From: Chimonanthus salicifolius
Lineage: Eukaryota; Streptophyta; Magnoliopsida; Laurales; Calycanthaceae
DNA: 64,000 nucleotides
Direction of reading: 5' to 3'
Assembly: GCA_013350335.1 (NCBI GenBank)
Contig: CM023541.1
Coordinates: 66,292,608-66,356,607, forward strand
The notes under the pieces were generated by a model, which ran no database searches, was not told the DNA's origin, and saw only the letters and a program-made list of their open reading frames with translations. Shown piece by piece: positions 37,420 through 48,470 of this stretch (positions are counted from its first letter, which is position 1; every line of letters starts with the position of its first letter). The translations under genes were made by a program, and so were the position numbers.

Positions 37420-37826
37420 TTCCCTAAGTCATAAAACATTATTGACTTAGTTTCCTCATATAGTTTGTATTTTTCACAATTTTGGGGAGATTTCCAAATA
37501 AGCAAACTTGATTTTTTTCTATTTGTTTTTGAGGGGAGAGTCTCTAAATTCCCTATGTTTGTTTTTCTCAATTGGGGAGTATTGGGAAATGTATATCCTA
37601 TTTTGCTACGTTTGATAGATGAATTATAATAATGTACTTTTGCTATCTTTCACTGTTGTTCTCAGATTGATTTGTTCAGTCTGAGTCCACGAAGTAAATT
37701 AATCCGGCCCCCAGTCAGCGGACTCCGAAGAGTCGGTCAGTTGGGATTCTTATCCGTCAGTGAGACATGAAACCGTCTTAATCTTACTTCGGAAGATTCA
37801 ACTTCCCGTTTCGCTCTGATACCAAC
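37420..37826 (-). other. antisense leader and primer binding site of the composite
   Basis: Untranslated leader of about 400 bp. The primer site (minus strand GTTGGTATCAGAGCGAAAC) lies at about 37808-37826 and abuts the TRIM-like LTR arm. The same leader occurs at 38316, 42608, 53397 and 63316, and at 63316 it follows the ~4-kb LTR, so it belongs to the Tekay family, not to the TRIM. Confidence 0.88.
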
Positions 37827-37957
37827 TGTAACGACCCATCCCGCTAGCACAATATTGTCCGCTTTGGGCCTACACACGGACCCGCACGGCTTTGCTTTGG
37901 CGAGCCAACCCATTGTTGCTCCCAAAAGGCCTTGTGCTAGAAGGAGGAAGACCACTA

Positions 37958-37965
37958 CTTATATA
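37958..37965 (-). promoter_or_regulatory. TATA box of the left TRIM-like LTR arm
   Basis: Minus strand TATATAAG, about 60 bp into the 195-bp LTR. It points leftward to the antisense gag-pol, whose start lies about 540 bp downstream. Confidence 0.55.
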
Positions 37966-38176
37966 CCAGGAAACTTCCAATGCCACTAGCAATGTGGGAC
38001 TTTTTGGAGCAGGGTATTACAATCTACCCCCCTTAAAGCCAGAGTCGTCCTCGGCTCTGCACACACAACAACCAAGCCCACACCCTCAGGCAGAGAGTTG
38101 AACCATGCTCTGATACCATTTGTAATACCCTGCTCCAAAAAGTCCCACATTGCTAGTGGCATTGGAAGTTTCCTGG

Positions 38177-38184
38177 TATATAAG
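38177..38184 (+). promoter_or_regulatory. TATA box of the right TRIM-like LTR arm
   Basis: TATATAAG in the mirror position of the left arm, pointing rightward. The two arms together look like a divergent promoter pair; activity is inferred. Confidence 0.55.
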
Positions 38185-38315
38185 TAGTGGTCTTCCTCCT
38201 TCTAGCACAAGGCCTTTTGGGAGCAACAATGGGTTGGCTCGCCAAAGCAAAGCCGTGCGGGTCCGTGTGTAGGCCCAAAGCGGACAATATTGTGCTAGCG
38301 GGATGGGTCGTTACA

Positions 38316-38519
38316 GTTGGTATCAGAGCGAAACGGGAAGTTGAATCTTCCGAAGTAAGATTAAGACGGTTTCATGTCTCACTGACGGATAAGAATCCCA
38401 ACTGACCGACTCTTCGGAGTCCGCTGACTGGGGGCCGGATTAATTTACTTCGTGGACTCAGACTGAACAAATCAATCTGAGAACAACAGTGAAAGATAGC
38501 AAAAGTACATTATTATAAT
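38316..38519 (+). other. sense primer site and leader fragment, right arm
   Basis: GTTGGTATCAGAGCGAAACGG follows the TRIM-like LTR. The leader mirrors 37622-37826 and stops abruptly at about 38519, where LTR sequence takes over with almost no shared bases at the join. Confidence 0.88.
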
Positions 38520-39652
38520 TACATAAATAAGGAAGTTATGTTGGACATAGATGAATGATTAAGAAACTCAAAACCAAAGGACATAGGGTTCGGCCACCAT
38601 GGAGGGCCGAACCCCATGCAAATAAAGGTATGGTTGTGATGTATTTGAAACATATAAGCCATGAAGTATGTGGACTGTTTTGGGTTATTATTTAAGATTC
38701 AAATACATGCTTTGGAAAGGGTTAAAGCATGGATCTGTATGACAAAGGACTGAAGTTAATATGGTTTAAAACAGTGGTCCAAAACTGATGAAATGGATCA
38801 TTTGGATCGGCCATTTTGGATTGCCGAATTTCATGAATTAATATGGTCATTTGGGACAAGTAGATGAACTGATTTAGATGGTGTTTAAGAGGTATAATGG
38901 CAGCAATAGTATATTGATATTGTATGTTTTAATAACACCAAAAACATGTTTTAGAAGAACAAAACATGGACATAGGGTTCGGCCACCTTGGATGGCCGAA
39001 CCCCATGTAAGTATTTGGTTGTTTGGATTGGCTTTCAAAAAGATGGAAATCACATCAATTATGGATTTGGTATTAAGATGATGGAAAATAGGATTAAAAT
39101 CTTTAGGGTGAGGCTCGGCCATGTTATGTGGCCGAACCCCACCAATTGTCATGTAATGGACTTTGTTGTCTAAATTAGGCTAAGGATAGCATAATGGCAT
39201 TATTGTAAATAAGGATGAAAAGATGAAATGATCAAAAGAATGGATTTATGAGCCAAAACCTAAGGCGGTAAGATTCGGCCATGTAGTATGGCCGAACCCT
39301 ACCAAGTGTCATTTGGAAAGTTTGGGATAATTAGATAGTATTAAGTAAATAAAAGATTTATCAAAGTTTAAATGGGTGAGGTTCGGCCATGGGGTATGGC
39401 CGAACCCCACAAAGTGGATTTTTTTGGGATTTAAATCAAATTATAATCATATGGTCAAATGATTAACTTGCTGCCATGTACATAGGGTATTCGGATTTCT
39501 AGAACGGTGTACAAAGTCGTGATCGAAAGACGGTCCAAAGGAAGGGTCGAACAAAGTAAAAATATTGTAGGTTTCCTACCTTGTTGTAACCACACAACTT
39601 ATTCGCTGTTTTATGTTTATTTGAATAAGTTATTTGAATCAAATGTTATATT
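38520..39652 (+). repeat. internal fragment of the ~4-kb LTR in the right arm
   Basis: Nearly identical to 46526-47658 (from acataaataaggaag to the end of the palindrome region). It carries six palindromes between about 38585 and 39412. It is flanked by leader on the left and pol on the right, so it is neither a terminal LTR nor a separate insertion with its own duplication. Confidence 0.9.
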
Positions 39653-40846
39653 TACAAGTGGCATGTTTGATCAGGACTGAATGGGAGATGTTGAATTCCA
39701 TTCGTGAGTTTAATCTATACATCACAAACCATGGGAGTATGTACAATTTGATCATACGATCCAACATGGTTACAAAGATTGAACAGGAGCAACGAACAGA
39801 TCCGGAAATGGCAGAGACATGGGCCAAAATGTCTAATGGCGAGGTTGTACCGGATTGGGAATTACGACCAGGACAGGGTCTTATGTTCCGGGGTAGAATA
39901 TATGTGCCAAGAAGCTGCAGAAAAGAATTATTGATAGAGGCACATCAGAGCAAGTTGTCCATTCATCCGGGTAGCACAAAAATGTATCATGACTTAAAAA
40001 GACATTATTGGTGGCATGGACTCAAGAAGGATGTTGCGGACTACGTGGCTCATTGTTTAACTTGTCAGCAGGTTAAGACGGAACATCAGAAGCCACCAGG
40101 GTTACTCAAACCCTTAGCAGTGCCAGAATGGAAATGGGAGCACATTTCCATGGACTTTGTGACGGGGTTGCCGAGGTCCTCAAAGGGCAATGACGCTATA
40201 TGGGTTGTGGTAGACCGATTGACCAAGTCCGCGCATTTTATTCCTATCAAGATGACGGATTCATCAGAGACATTGGGTCGGAGATATATCAAAGACATCA
40301 TCAGACTATATGGTATCCCACAGACTATAGTGTCTGATAGAGATGGCCGATTTATCGGCAGGGTATGGCAGAGTATGCAGTCGGCCATGGGAACCGATCT
40401 ACTTATTAGTACAGCATTCCATCCACAGACCGATGGACAATCGGAAAGAACAATACAAACGTTGGAGGACATGTTGAGGGCATGCATGCTAGACTTCAAA
40501 GGTGGATGGGAGGATCATTTGCCATTGGTGGAATTTTCTTATAACAATAGCTACCAGGCAAGCCTCGAGATGGCACCATTCGAAGCTTTGTATGGTAGAC
40601 CATGCAGGTCACCAGTGTGCTGGACCGAGGTCGGCGAACCTGCACTGATAGGACCTGAGTTGGTTGCAGAAACTACTGCACAGATCCAGTTGATACGTCA
40701 ACATTTGTTGACCGCACAGAGTCCGCAAAAGAGTTATGCGGATAAAAGGAGGAGGTTTCTCGAATTTGAAGTGGGAGACATGGTATTCTTGAAAGTCTCG
40801 CCACGAAAAAGGCACATGAGATTTGGGAAGAAAGGAAAATTGTCGC
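39653..40846 (+). pseudogene. pol: sense pol fragment: end of RNase H to integrase (right arm)
   Basis: Homologous to residues ~388 onward of the antisense pol. It keeps the integrase zinc site and the DDE motifs, plus the glutamine codon that is a stop in the left arm. The join to the LTR fragment is at tggcatgtttg, present in both source sequences. An open frame of 405 residues begins in LTR sequence and ends at the inner composite. Eight amino-acid differences from the left arm over pol (for example N470Y, H606Y and T621I in left-arm numbering) show it came from a sister copy. Gag, protease, RT and most of RNase H are absent. Confidence 0.9.
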
Positions 40847-41716
40847 TGTAACACCCCGCCCGTTTCACTATTAAAATTTCAGAGTTTATTTTTTTTTTTT
40901 AAATAATAATAATCAATAAGTGATCGGGGCGGAGTGTCACGACGCGAGTTAAGTTCGGATCTCTAAATCCGACCCTTAACTGGCCAAGCCCATGTGCGTA
41001 TGAACTAAGTCCATAAAACTGATCCGCACATGGTACATATATATCTAGCGGAATTAACTTAGTCTAGATCTAACTGAGGTTATAATAGAACCTATGATTA
41101 ATCCAATTTCCATTTTTAGATAGCAATGTACCTTATTTATTTTCCAAAAGTATTATATGACCTTAGTCTACTATTCATTCCAAACCATTCAAATAAATCC
41201 AACCATAGCATCTACTTAACTACTTATTACATGCCAACATCTAATTTAACAAATTACATTGTTCCAAATAAATCAACTAATAAGTCCATAAATAATCCAT
41301 GCATAGTCCATTGCAATCATTCAAATCGCCCAAGTTTTCGTACTTGGTCCTCTTCTCCAACCACGTTCTTTCCTTTCCCTGCATCATCCACTAAAGGTAT
41401 AGATAGGGCGTTAGATCAACGCTCCCAGTAGTGTTTCCGAATAGGGCTACCACATGGTTAGTCAAAATCATGCAAATAGAATAATAGTTATACATGTGTG
41501 ACAAATTCTATAAAAATATGCTATGTATGAAATGAACATGTAATGAGTCCCACCCATCACCATTCAACATAGCCATCACTTGACGGGATTCTCATCGTCA
41601 AGTTAACCCACAGTGGTCTTTCGGACGCCCCGACGGAGTGTGGCCTCCGGATTCCTCCTGATGGGATTCTCATCATCAGGGTACCCCACAATGGTCTTTC
41701 GGACGCCCCGACGGAG
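40847..41716 (-). repeat. antisense LTR 3' fragment of the inner composite
   Basis: About 870 bp of U5-side LTR, an inverted copy of 43286-44159, from a slightly different subfamily than the outer LTRs (cgtttcactattaaaatttcag versus cttttcactctaaaattcag). It contains H2 at 40948-40980. H1 is changed to GGGAGCGTT. Confidence 0.9.
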
Positions 41717-41723
41717 TGTGGCC

Positions 41724-42607
41724 TTGCTGACCACCTCAGCCAATGTGGTGCACTTAAATATGGTCACTTTGGCCCTGATGTTTGGCCGTAGACCCCTCTC
41801 AAACTTTCTTGCCTTGCGAAGTTCTGTGTCCACCATATAGAATGCATAAATGGATAAACTGAGAAATTCACGGTGATACTCTGCCACCGTCATAGAGCCC
41901 TGTACCAAGGACAGAAAAAGTTCCGTCTGTCGCTCCTTCTCCTCCTCCGGAAAGTAATGTTCCAGAAAGGTTGCTGAAAACTCATTCCATGTCATGGCCG
42001 TCCTCTCCCTAGCTGGTATGAGTTCCCTCTGCTTCTCCACCACCTCCCACCATTTACCGGCATTTTCTATCAATTGTGAAGTAGCCAGTAAAATCCTGTC
42101 AGCATGACTCGAGATCTTAAGTAATTTTAAGATCTGAGTGATCTTCTTCAGCCAATGCTCAGCTCCGACAGCCCCCTCTTTCCCTTTGAAGTAGGGAGGA
42201 CGCTGTTGTTGAAATTCTCGTGCCATACTCCGGTCACTGGCATCCCTGGAACTTTCACTCCCATTCATATGTTGCTGGAGTACTGAGGTTACCACTGCTT
42301 GGACTAATCCCTGAAGCTCAGGCGGCACATGTGGTATATGTACACCACTGTTTCCTTCTCCCTCTTTTTGTGATGCATTCTCACTCCCCTGTTCTTCCCT
42401 CCATGAGTGCTGTGATTCTTCCCCATTGTGAGACTTTTCATGAACAGGTTGCTCCTCATCAGGTTGGGTTACCTCTTTCTCATGTATAGACGGCTCCTTC
42501 TCATGCACAGATTTTTCGTGTTGTGGTAACACTTTTTCATGTTGCGTGATTTGCAACACCTTTTCTTTCCCTTTCTGATTCTGAGGGATCTTTTTCTTTG
42601 GAGCCAT
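41724..42607 (-). pseudogene. gag: 5' fragment of Tekay gag in the inner composite
   Basis: The start at 42607 matches the gag at 37419, with several substitutions in the HEK-repeat region and core. About the first 295 residues remain; zinc knuckle and protease are missing. The frame runs on into antisense LTR as an artificial fusion (ending at 41603), which should not be read as a gene product. Confidence 0.9.
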
Positions 42608-43059
42608 TTCCCTAAGTCATAAAACATTATTGACTTAGTTTCCTCATATAATTTGTATTTTTCACAATTTTGGGGAGATTTCCAAATAAGCAAACTTGAT
42701 TTTTTTCTATTTGTTTTTGAGGGGAGAGTCTCTAAAATTCCCTATGTTTGTTTTTCTCAATTAGGGAGTATTGGGGAATGTAAATCCTATTTTGCTACGT
42801 TTGATAAATGAATTATAATAATGTACTTTTGCTATCTTTCATTGTTGTTCTCAGTTTGATATGTTCAGTCTGAGTCCACAAAGTAAATTAATCCGGCCCC
42901 CAGTCAGCGGACTCCGAAGAGTCGGTCAGTTGGGATTCTTATCCGTCAGTGAGACATGAAACCGTCTTAATCTTACTTCGGAAGATTCAACTTCCCGTTT
43001 CGCTCTGATACCAACTGTAACACCCCGCCCGTTTCACTATTAAAATTTCAGAGTTTATT
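42608..43059 (-). other. antisense leader, primer site and 44-bp U5 tail of the inner composite
   Basis: The leader matches 37420-37826. The primer site (minus TTGGTATCAGAGCG) is followed by a genuine ~4-kb-LTR U5 end at 43016-43059, not by the TRIM-like LTR. So the ordinary leader of this family does follow its own LTR. The tail stops at tttatt, where sense integrase begins. Confidence 0.88.
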
Positions 43060-43280
43060 CCTATTAAGATGACAGATTCATCAGAGACATTGGGTCGGAG
43101 ATATATCAAAGTTATCATCAGATTACATGGTATTCCACAGACTATAGTGTCTGATAGAGATGGCCGATTCACCGGCAGGGTATGGCAGAGCATGCAGTCG
43201 GCCATGGGAACCGATTTACTTATTAGCACAGCATTCCATCCACAGACCGATGGACAATCGGAAAGAACAATACAAACGTT
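43060..43280 (+). pseudogene. pol: sense integrase fragment in the inner composite
   Basis: About 74 residues around the second aspartate and the glutamate of the DDE core ([18 protein letters not shown]), close to the other two copies. It joins LTR at ggagg. The apparent ORF continuing to 43404 is translated LTR. Confidence 0.88.
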
Positions 43281-44159
43281 GGAGGCCACACTCCGTCGGG
43301 GCGTCCGAAAGACCATTGTGGGGTACCCTGATGATGAGAATCCCATCAGGAGGAATCCGGAGGCCACACTCCGTCGGGGCGTCCGAAAGACCACTGTGGG
43401 TTAACTTGACGATGAGAATCCCGTCAAGTGATGGCTATGTTGAATGGTGATGGGTGGGACTCATTACATGTTCATTTCATACATAGCATATTTTTATAGA
43501 ATTTGTCACACATGTATAACTATTATTCTATTTGCATGATTTTGACTAACCATGTGGTAGCCCTATTCGGAAACACTACTGGGAGCGTTGATCTAACGCC
43601 CTATCTATACCTTTAGTGGATGATGCAGGGAAAGGAAAGAACGTGGTTGGAGAAGAGGACCAAGTACGAAAACTTGGGCGATTTGAATGATTGCAATGGA
43701 CTATGCATGGATTATTTATGGACTTATTAGTTGATTTATTTGGAACAATGTAATTTGTTAAATTAGATGTTGGCATGTAATAAGTAGTTAAGTAGATGCT
43801 ATGGTTGGATTTATTTGAATGGTTTGGAATGAATAGTAGACTAAGGTCATATAATACTTTTGGAAAATAAATAAGGTACATTGCTATCTAAAAATGGAAA
43901 TTGGATTAATCATAGGTTCTATTATAACCTCAGTTAGATCTAGACTAAGTTAATTCCGCTAGATATATATGTACCATGTGCGGATCAGTTTTATGGACTT
44001 AGTTCATACGCACATGGGCTTGGCCAGTTAAGGGTCGGATTTAGAGATCCGAACTTAACTCGCGTCGTGACACTCCGCCCCGATCACTTATTGATTATTA
44101 TTATTTAAAAAAAAAAATAAACTCTGAAATTTTAATAGTGAAACGGGCGGGGTGTTACA
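43281..44159 (+). repeat. sense LTR 3' fragment of the inner composite
   Basis: Inverted counterpart of 40847-41716, with H2 at 44037-44069 and the terminal U5 end. Directly followed by the GTCGC duplication. Confidence 0.9.
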
Positions 44160-44508
44160 GTCGCCAAGATATGTGGGACCGTTTTCAATTATCAGAAGGA
44201 TGGGAGATGTAGCCTATCAGTTGGCACTTCCTTCGCAATTGGCGTCTCTACATGATGTGTTCCATGTGTCGATGCTGAGGAAGTACAACCCTGATCCGTC
44301 TCATGTTTTGAATGTGCAAGATATAGATGTGCAAAGCGACGTCACTTATATCGAGAAGCCGGTCGGAATATTGGAGAGTGAGCAAAGGGTGTTGCGTAAC
44401 CGAGCGATTCAGTTCGTCAAGATGGTATGGGATCGACATGGTGTTGAGGAAGCCACTTGGGAATTGGAATCGGAGATGAGAACGTCTCACCCTGAATTGT
44501 TTGTATGA
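44160..44508 (+). pseudogene. pol: end of the sense pol: integrase C-terminus and chromodomain
   Basis: Continues the pol fragment interrupted at 40846 (RYVGPFSIIRRMGDVAYQL) and ends with the same chromodomain-like tail as 32789-33259, with one substitution noticed (V to M in FVKMVWD). Intact to its stop. Confidence 0.9.
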
Positions 44509-44540
44509 TTTACTTTGAAATCCTACTTCGTTCGATTTTC

Positions 44541-44570
44541 GGGACGAAAATTATAAAAAGATTATTGTAT
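44541..44570 (+). promoter_or_regulatory. polypurine-tract region before the right LTR
   Basis: gggacgaaaattataaaaag, then attattgtat, then the LTR. The gggacgaaa block fits the conserved (G/A)GGACGAA before Tekay LTRs, but the usual G-run is missing and ten bases separate the A-rich tract from TGTAACACC. The mirror copy is at 32727-32756. A weak plus-strand primer site is one explanation; an LTR start a few bases earlier (TGTATTG) is another. Confidence 0.55.
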
Positions 44571-46137
44571 TGTAACACCCTGGAATTTCAAAGTTATCAG
44601 TTTATATGAAAATATTCATATTTACGGAATTGCCATTGTGATAAAAATTGATTTGAATTTAAATGGGTCAATGGCTCAATCAAGACCCAAAGGATGATAG
44701 TTGGTTTACAAAACAAATAAATGGGTAAGATAAATTTAAACGGTCAAGAATCATATTTGGGTCAAATTTGGATAAATGGGTCAAAATGGCTAGATGGGAC
44801 CCAATGGGTCGTGTGAATGGCATGATTAACCATGGATTGAGTTCAAGCTTAGTTAATTTAAGTATATTAATTTGTTGAGTTTGGTTTGAGTTGAAATGAA
44901 TGATGGGTTTAGTTGAGTTGAATTTATTAGTTAAGTTAAATTAAATGAATGAGTTAGGTTGGGTGAGTTGATTAAATGAGTTGAATGAATATGTATTTTT
45001 AAATGAGTAAGATGTAGAGATAGAAGGATTGTAGGCTGATTCAAATTCAAACACTAAAAACGTTGGCTGCATGGGAAACTTATATGCATGTAACTCCCAC
45101 CCAAGTTAAGAATGGAAATGACGTTACATGGAGTTACATGGGTGAGAATTGAGTTTTCAAATCATTGTGCACATTGAAGATGGTATAGGGTTTATGCCTT
45201 GCTTGGGTCTCCAAAAGACAGCCAATGCATGGATTAATGGTTCATGCATGTAACTCCAAGGTTGGAGAATAAAATGGGTAGCTTATTGGAGGAGTTACAC
45301 ACAATAGATTATGGCATTCTATGGCATTCCAAATTCAAATTAGATACTAAACCAATGGGGGTTACAAAGTGTGTTCACACTTGGAGGAGGGGAGTTTTAT
45401 TCCCATGATAGAACTCCCACATGGGACGTTGATGAGGGCTGAATGGAGCTGCTGTTTGTGGAGTTACACATAGGAATGGTGGCTGTTACATAGGCCAAAA
45501 CATAGAGGCAAACAATGGAGAATGGTGCAGCACATGGGAGTTACATTTCAATATGAAACTCCCATCTGAGAATCTAAGGAAAAGGGGGGTTACACTAGTC
45601 CAACCACAAGGGACGTTGGTTGCTTGGGGTGTTTCATTTCATAGATGAAACCCCCAAGTAACATAAAGAACCTTGATTGTAGAGAGGGAGTTACACAAGG
45701 ATTAACCTTGGGCTGTTTTTGGTCAAGGAAAGGATTTTCATTTTTACTCTCTCTATCTCTCTATCCCTCTATCACTCATAGACGTCCTCTATCTTTCTAA
45801 ACCAAGAGCAGCAGCTGGTTGTTTATTTTTCAATTAGTTTTGGGTAATCCTTTCATCTAGACAAAAATCAGCAAAAGGGTTTTGGCAACAAGGATAGCAA
45901 TTTTTCAAGACCAAAGTTCCCTTTCTCTCTCTCTCACTCTCTTAAGTCCTTGTCACCTGTCTGAATTATCTCAAGGAGCTTGCATCAAGATCAGTCTCAC
46001 CCCAAAGAACAGTAAGAAAGAAGGAGAGGTCAAGGAGATAAAGGGGCAAAGAAGGAGACAAAGGAACCGAAGGAGACGCGGTATTAGTAAGTGCATTTTG
46101 AACCCTTGTTTAATAGATTGGTTAAGAAAATGAGATT

Positions 46138-47412
46138 TGGCCATTGTATGGCCAGATCCATCAATGGTTTAGACCTAGAATTATGATGTTTAAAACGATA
46201 AAATATGGACCATAGGGTTCGGCCCCATTGGATGGCCGAACCCCATGGAAAAACTTGGTGGATTCTATGGTATTTGAAAGTCAAAAATCCATATTTTGGA
46301 GTGAGGATTTTAAAAGATTTTTATATGGAATTAAGCTTGCTGTTTTGGAGTGGATATGACATGACTAAACCATATTTATCTTATGTTAATTTACTGATTA
46401 ATTTCATAGATAAATATGGGTGGATTTCCATTAAGAGAACCATAGGGTTCGGCCATGTGTATGGCCGAACCCCATGGACTGATTTAGATGATTTTAAGTG
46501 TGTATTTTAAAAAGGTAAAAACATAAATAAGGAAGTTATTTTGGACATAGATGAATGATTAAGAAACTCAAAACCAAAGGACATAGGGTTCGGCCACCAT
46601 GGAGGGCCGAACCCCATGCAAATAAAGGTATGGTTGTGATGTATTTGAAACATATAAGCCATGAAGTATGTGGACTGTTTTGGGTTATTATTTAAGATTC
46701 AAATACATGCTTTGGAAAGGGTTAAAAGCATGGATCTGTATGACGAAGGACTGAAGTTAATATGGTTTAAAACAGTGGTCCAAAACTGATGAAATGGATC
46801 ATTTGGATCGGCCATTTTGGATTGCCGAATTTCATGAATTAATATGGTCATTTGGGACAAGTAGATGAACTGATTTAGATGGTGTTTAAGAGGTATAATG
46901 GCAGCAATAGTATATTGATATTGTATGTTTTAATAACACCAAAAACATGTTTTAGAAGAACAAAACATGGACATAGGGTTCGGCCACCTTGGATGGCCGA
47001 ACCCCATGTAAGTATTTGGTTGTTTGGATTGGCTTTCAAAAAGATGGAAATCACATCAATTATGGATTTGGTATTAAGATGATGGAAAATAGGATTAAAA
47101 TCTTTAGGGTGAGGCTCGGCCATGTTATGTGGCCGAACCCCACCAATTGTCATGTAATGGACTTTGTTGTCTAAATTAGGCTAAGGATAGCATAATGGCA
47201 TTATTGTAAATAAGGATGAAAAGATGAAATGATCAAAAGAATGGATTTATGAGCCAAAACCTAAGGCGGTAAGATTCGGCCATGTAGTATGGCCGAACCC
47301 TACCAAGTGTCATTTGGAAAGTTTGGGATAATTAGATAGTATTAAGTAAATAAAAGATTTATCAAAGTTTAAATGGGTGAGGTTCGGCCATGGGGTATGG
47401 CCGAACCCCACA
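46138..47412 (+). repeat. array of nine GGTTCGGCCA/TGGCCGAACC palindromes (right composite LTR)
   Basis: Near 46145 (decayed), 46216, 46443, 46586, 46805 (decayed), 46976, 47113, 47273 and 47381. The loops differ (TGTGTA, TGGGGTA, CCTTGGA) while the arms stay constant. Mirror copy at 29886-31160. Confidence 0.9.
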
Positions 47413-48470
47413 AAGTGGATTTTTTTGGGATTTAAATAAAATTATAATCATATGGTCAAATGATTAACTTGCTGCCATGTACATAGGGTATTCGGATTTC
47501 TAGAACGGTGTACAAAGTCGTGATCGAAAGACGGTCCAAAGGAAGGGTCGAACAAAGTAAAAATATTGTAGGTTTCCTACCTTGTTGTAACCACACAACT
47601 TATTCGCTGTTTTATGTTTATTTGAATAAGTTATTTGAATCAAATGTTATATTTACAAATGGCATGTTTGCATAGACATCTCATGCATAGCATGGGATGA
47701 TGGGGAAGTAACCGGAGGCCACACTCCGTCGGGGCGTCCGAAAGACCATTGTGGGGTACCCTGATGATGAGAATCCCATCAGGAGGAATCCGGAGGCCAC
47801 ACTCCGTCGGGGCGTCCGAAAGACCACTGTGGGTTACCTTGACGATGAGAATCCCGTCAAGTGATGGCTATGTTGAATGGTGATGGGTGGGACTCATTAC
47901 ATGTTCATTTCATACATAGCATATTTTTATAGAATTTGTCACACTTGCATAACTATTATCCTATTTGTATGTTTTTGACTAACCATGTGGTAGCCCTATT
48001 CGGAAACACTACTGGGCGCGTTGATCTAACGCCCTATCTATATCTTTAGTGGATGATGCAGGGAAAGGAAAGAACGTGGTTGGAGAAGAGGACCAAGTAC
48101 GAAAACTTGGGCGATTTGAATGATTGCAATGGACTATGAATGGATTTTTGTTATGGACTTGTTAGTTGATTTATTTGGAACAATGTAATTTGTTAAATTA
48201 GATGTTGGCATGTAATAAGTAGTTAGGTAGATGCTATGGTTGGATTTATTTGAATGGTTTGGAATGAATAGTTGATTAAGGTTATATAATAATTTTGGAG
48301 AATAAATAAGGTACTTTGCTATCTAAAAAAAAAAAAAATGGAAATTGAATTAATCATAGGTTCTATTATAACCTCAGTTAGATCTAGGCTAAGTTAATTC
48401 CGCTAGATAAATATGTACCATGTACGGATCAGTTTTATGAACTTAGTTCATACGCACATGGGCTTGGCCA

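Larger units (their letters stand above)
37827..38315. mobile_element. palindromic TRIM-like element: two inverted 195-bp LTRs around 99 bp
   Basis: Left arm 37827-38021 and right arm 38121-38315 are inverted copies of the same length. In sense orientation (right arm, plus) the LTR starts TGTAATACCCTGCTCC, has a TATATAAG box, and ends GGGTCGTTACA. The 99-bp interior (38022-38120) carries, on the minus strand, a primer site TGGTATCAGAGCATGG and a purine tract AAGGGGGGTAGAT leading straight into the left arm. Both outer ends are U5 ends, as in the larger composites. There is no target-site duplication; the palindrome simply continues into the Tekay leaders on both sides, starting at the shared primer site. 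Confidence 0.88.
40847..44159. mobile_element. 3.3-kb inner inverted-LTR composite with U5 at both ends
   Basis: Inserted in the sense pol with a perfect 5-bp target-site duplication GTCGC (40842-40846 and 44160-44164); pol resumes exactly after it. It starts TGTAACACCCCGCCCG and ends CGGGCGGGGTGTTACA, so again both termini are U5 ends. Segments: antisense LTR 3' part, antisense gag 5' part, antisense leader and primer site, a 44-bp antisense U5 tail, sense integrase fragment, sense LTR 3' part. Joins lie at tgtggcct (41717-41724), tttatt (43054-43059) and ggagg (43281-43285), each shared by the two joined sources. It has no complete gene. Confidence 0.92.

Noticed and set aside
37827..38315. 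Cassandra-type TRIM (5S rRNA promoter in the LTR)
   Set aside because: I could not find the 5S A-box/C-box pattern; the TATATAAG layout fits an ordinary TRIM-like LTR.
41603..42607. 334-residue ORF ending in LRRGVRKTIVG repeats
   Set aside because: A chance fusion of the gag fragment with antisense LTR tandem units; not a domain.
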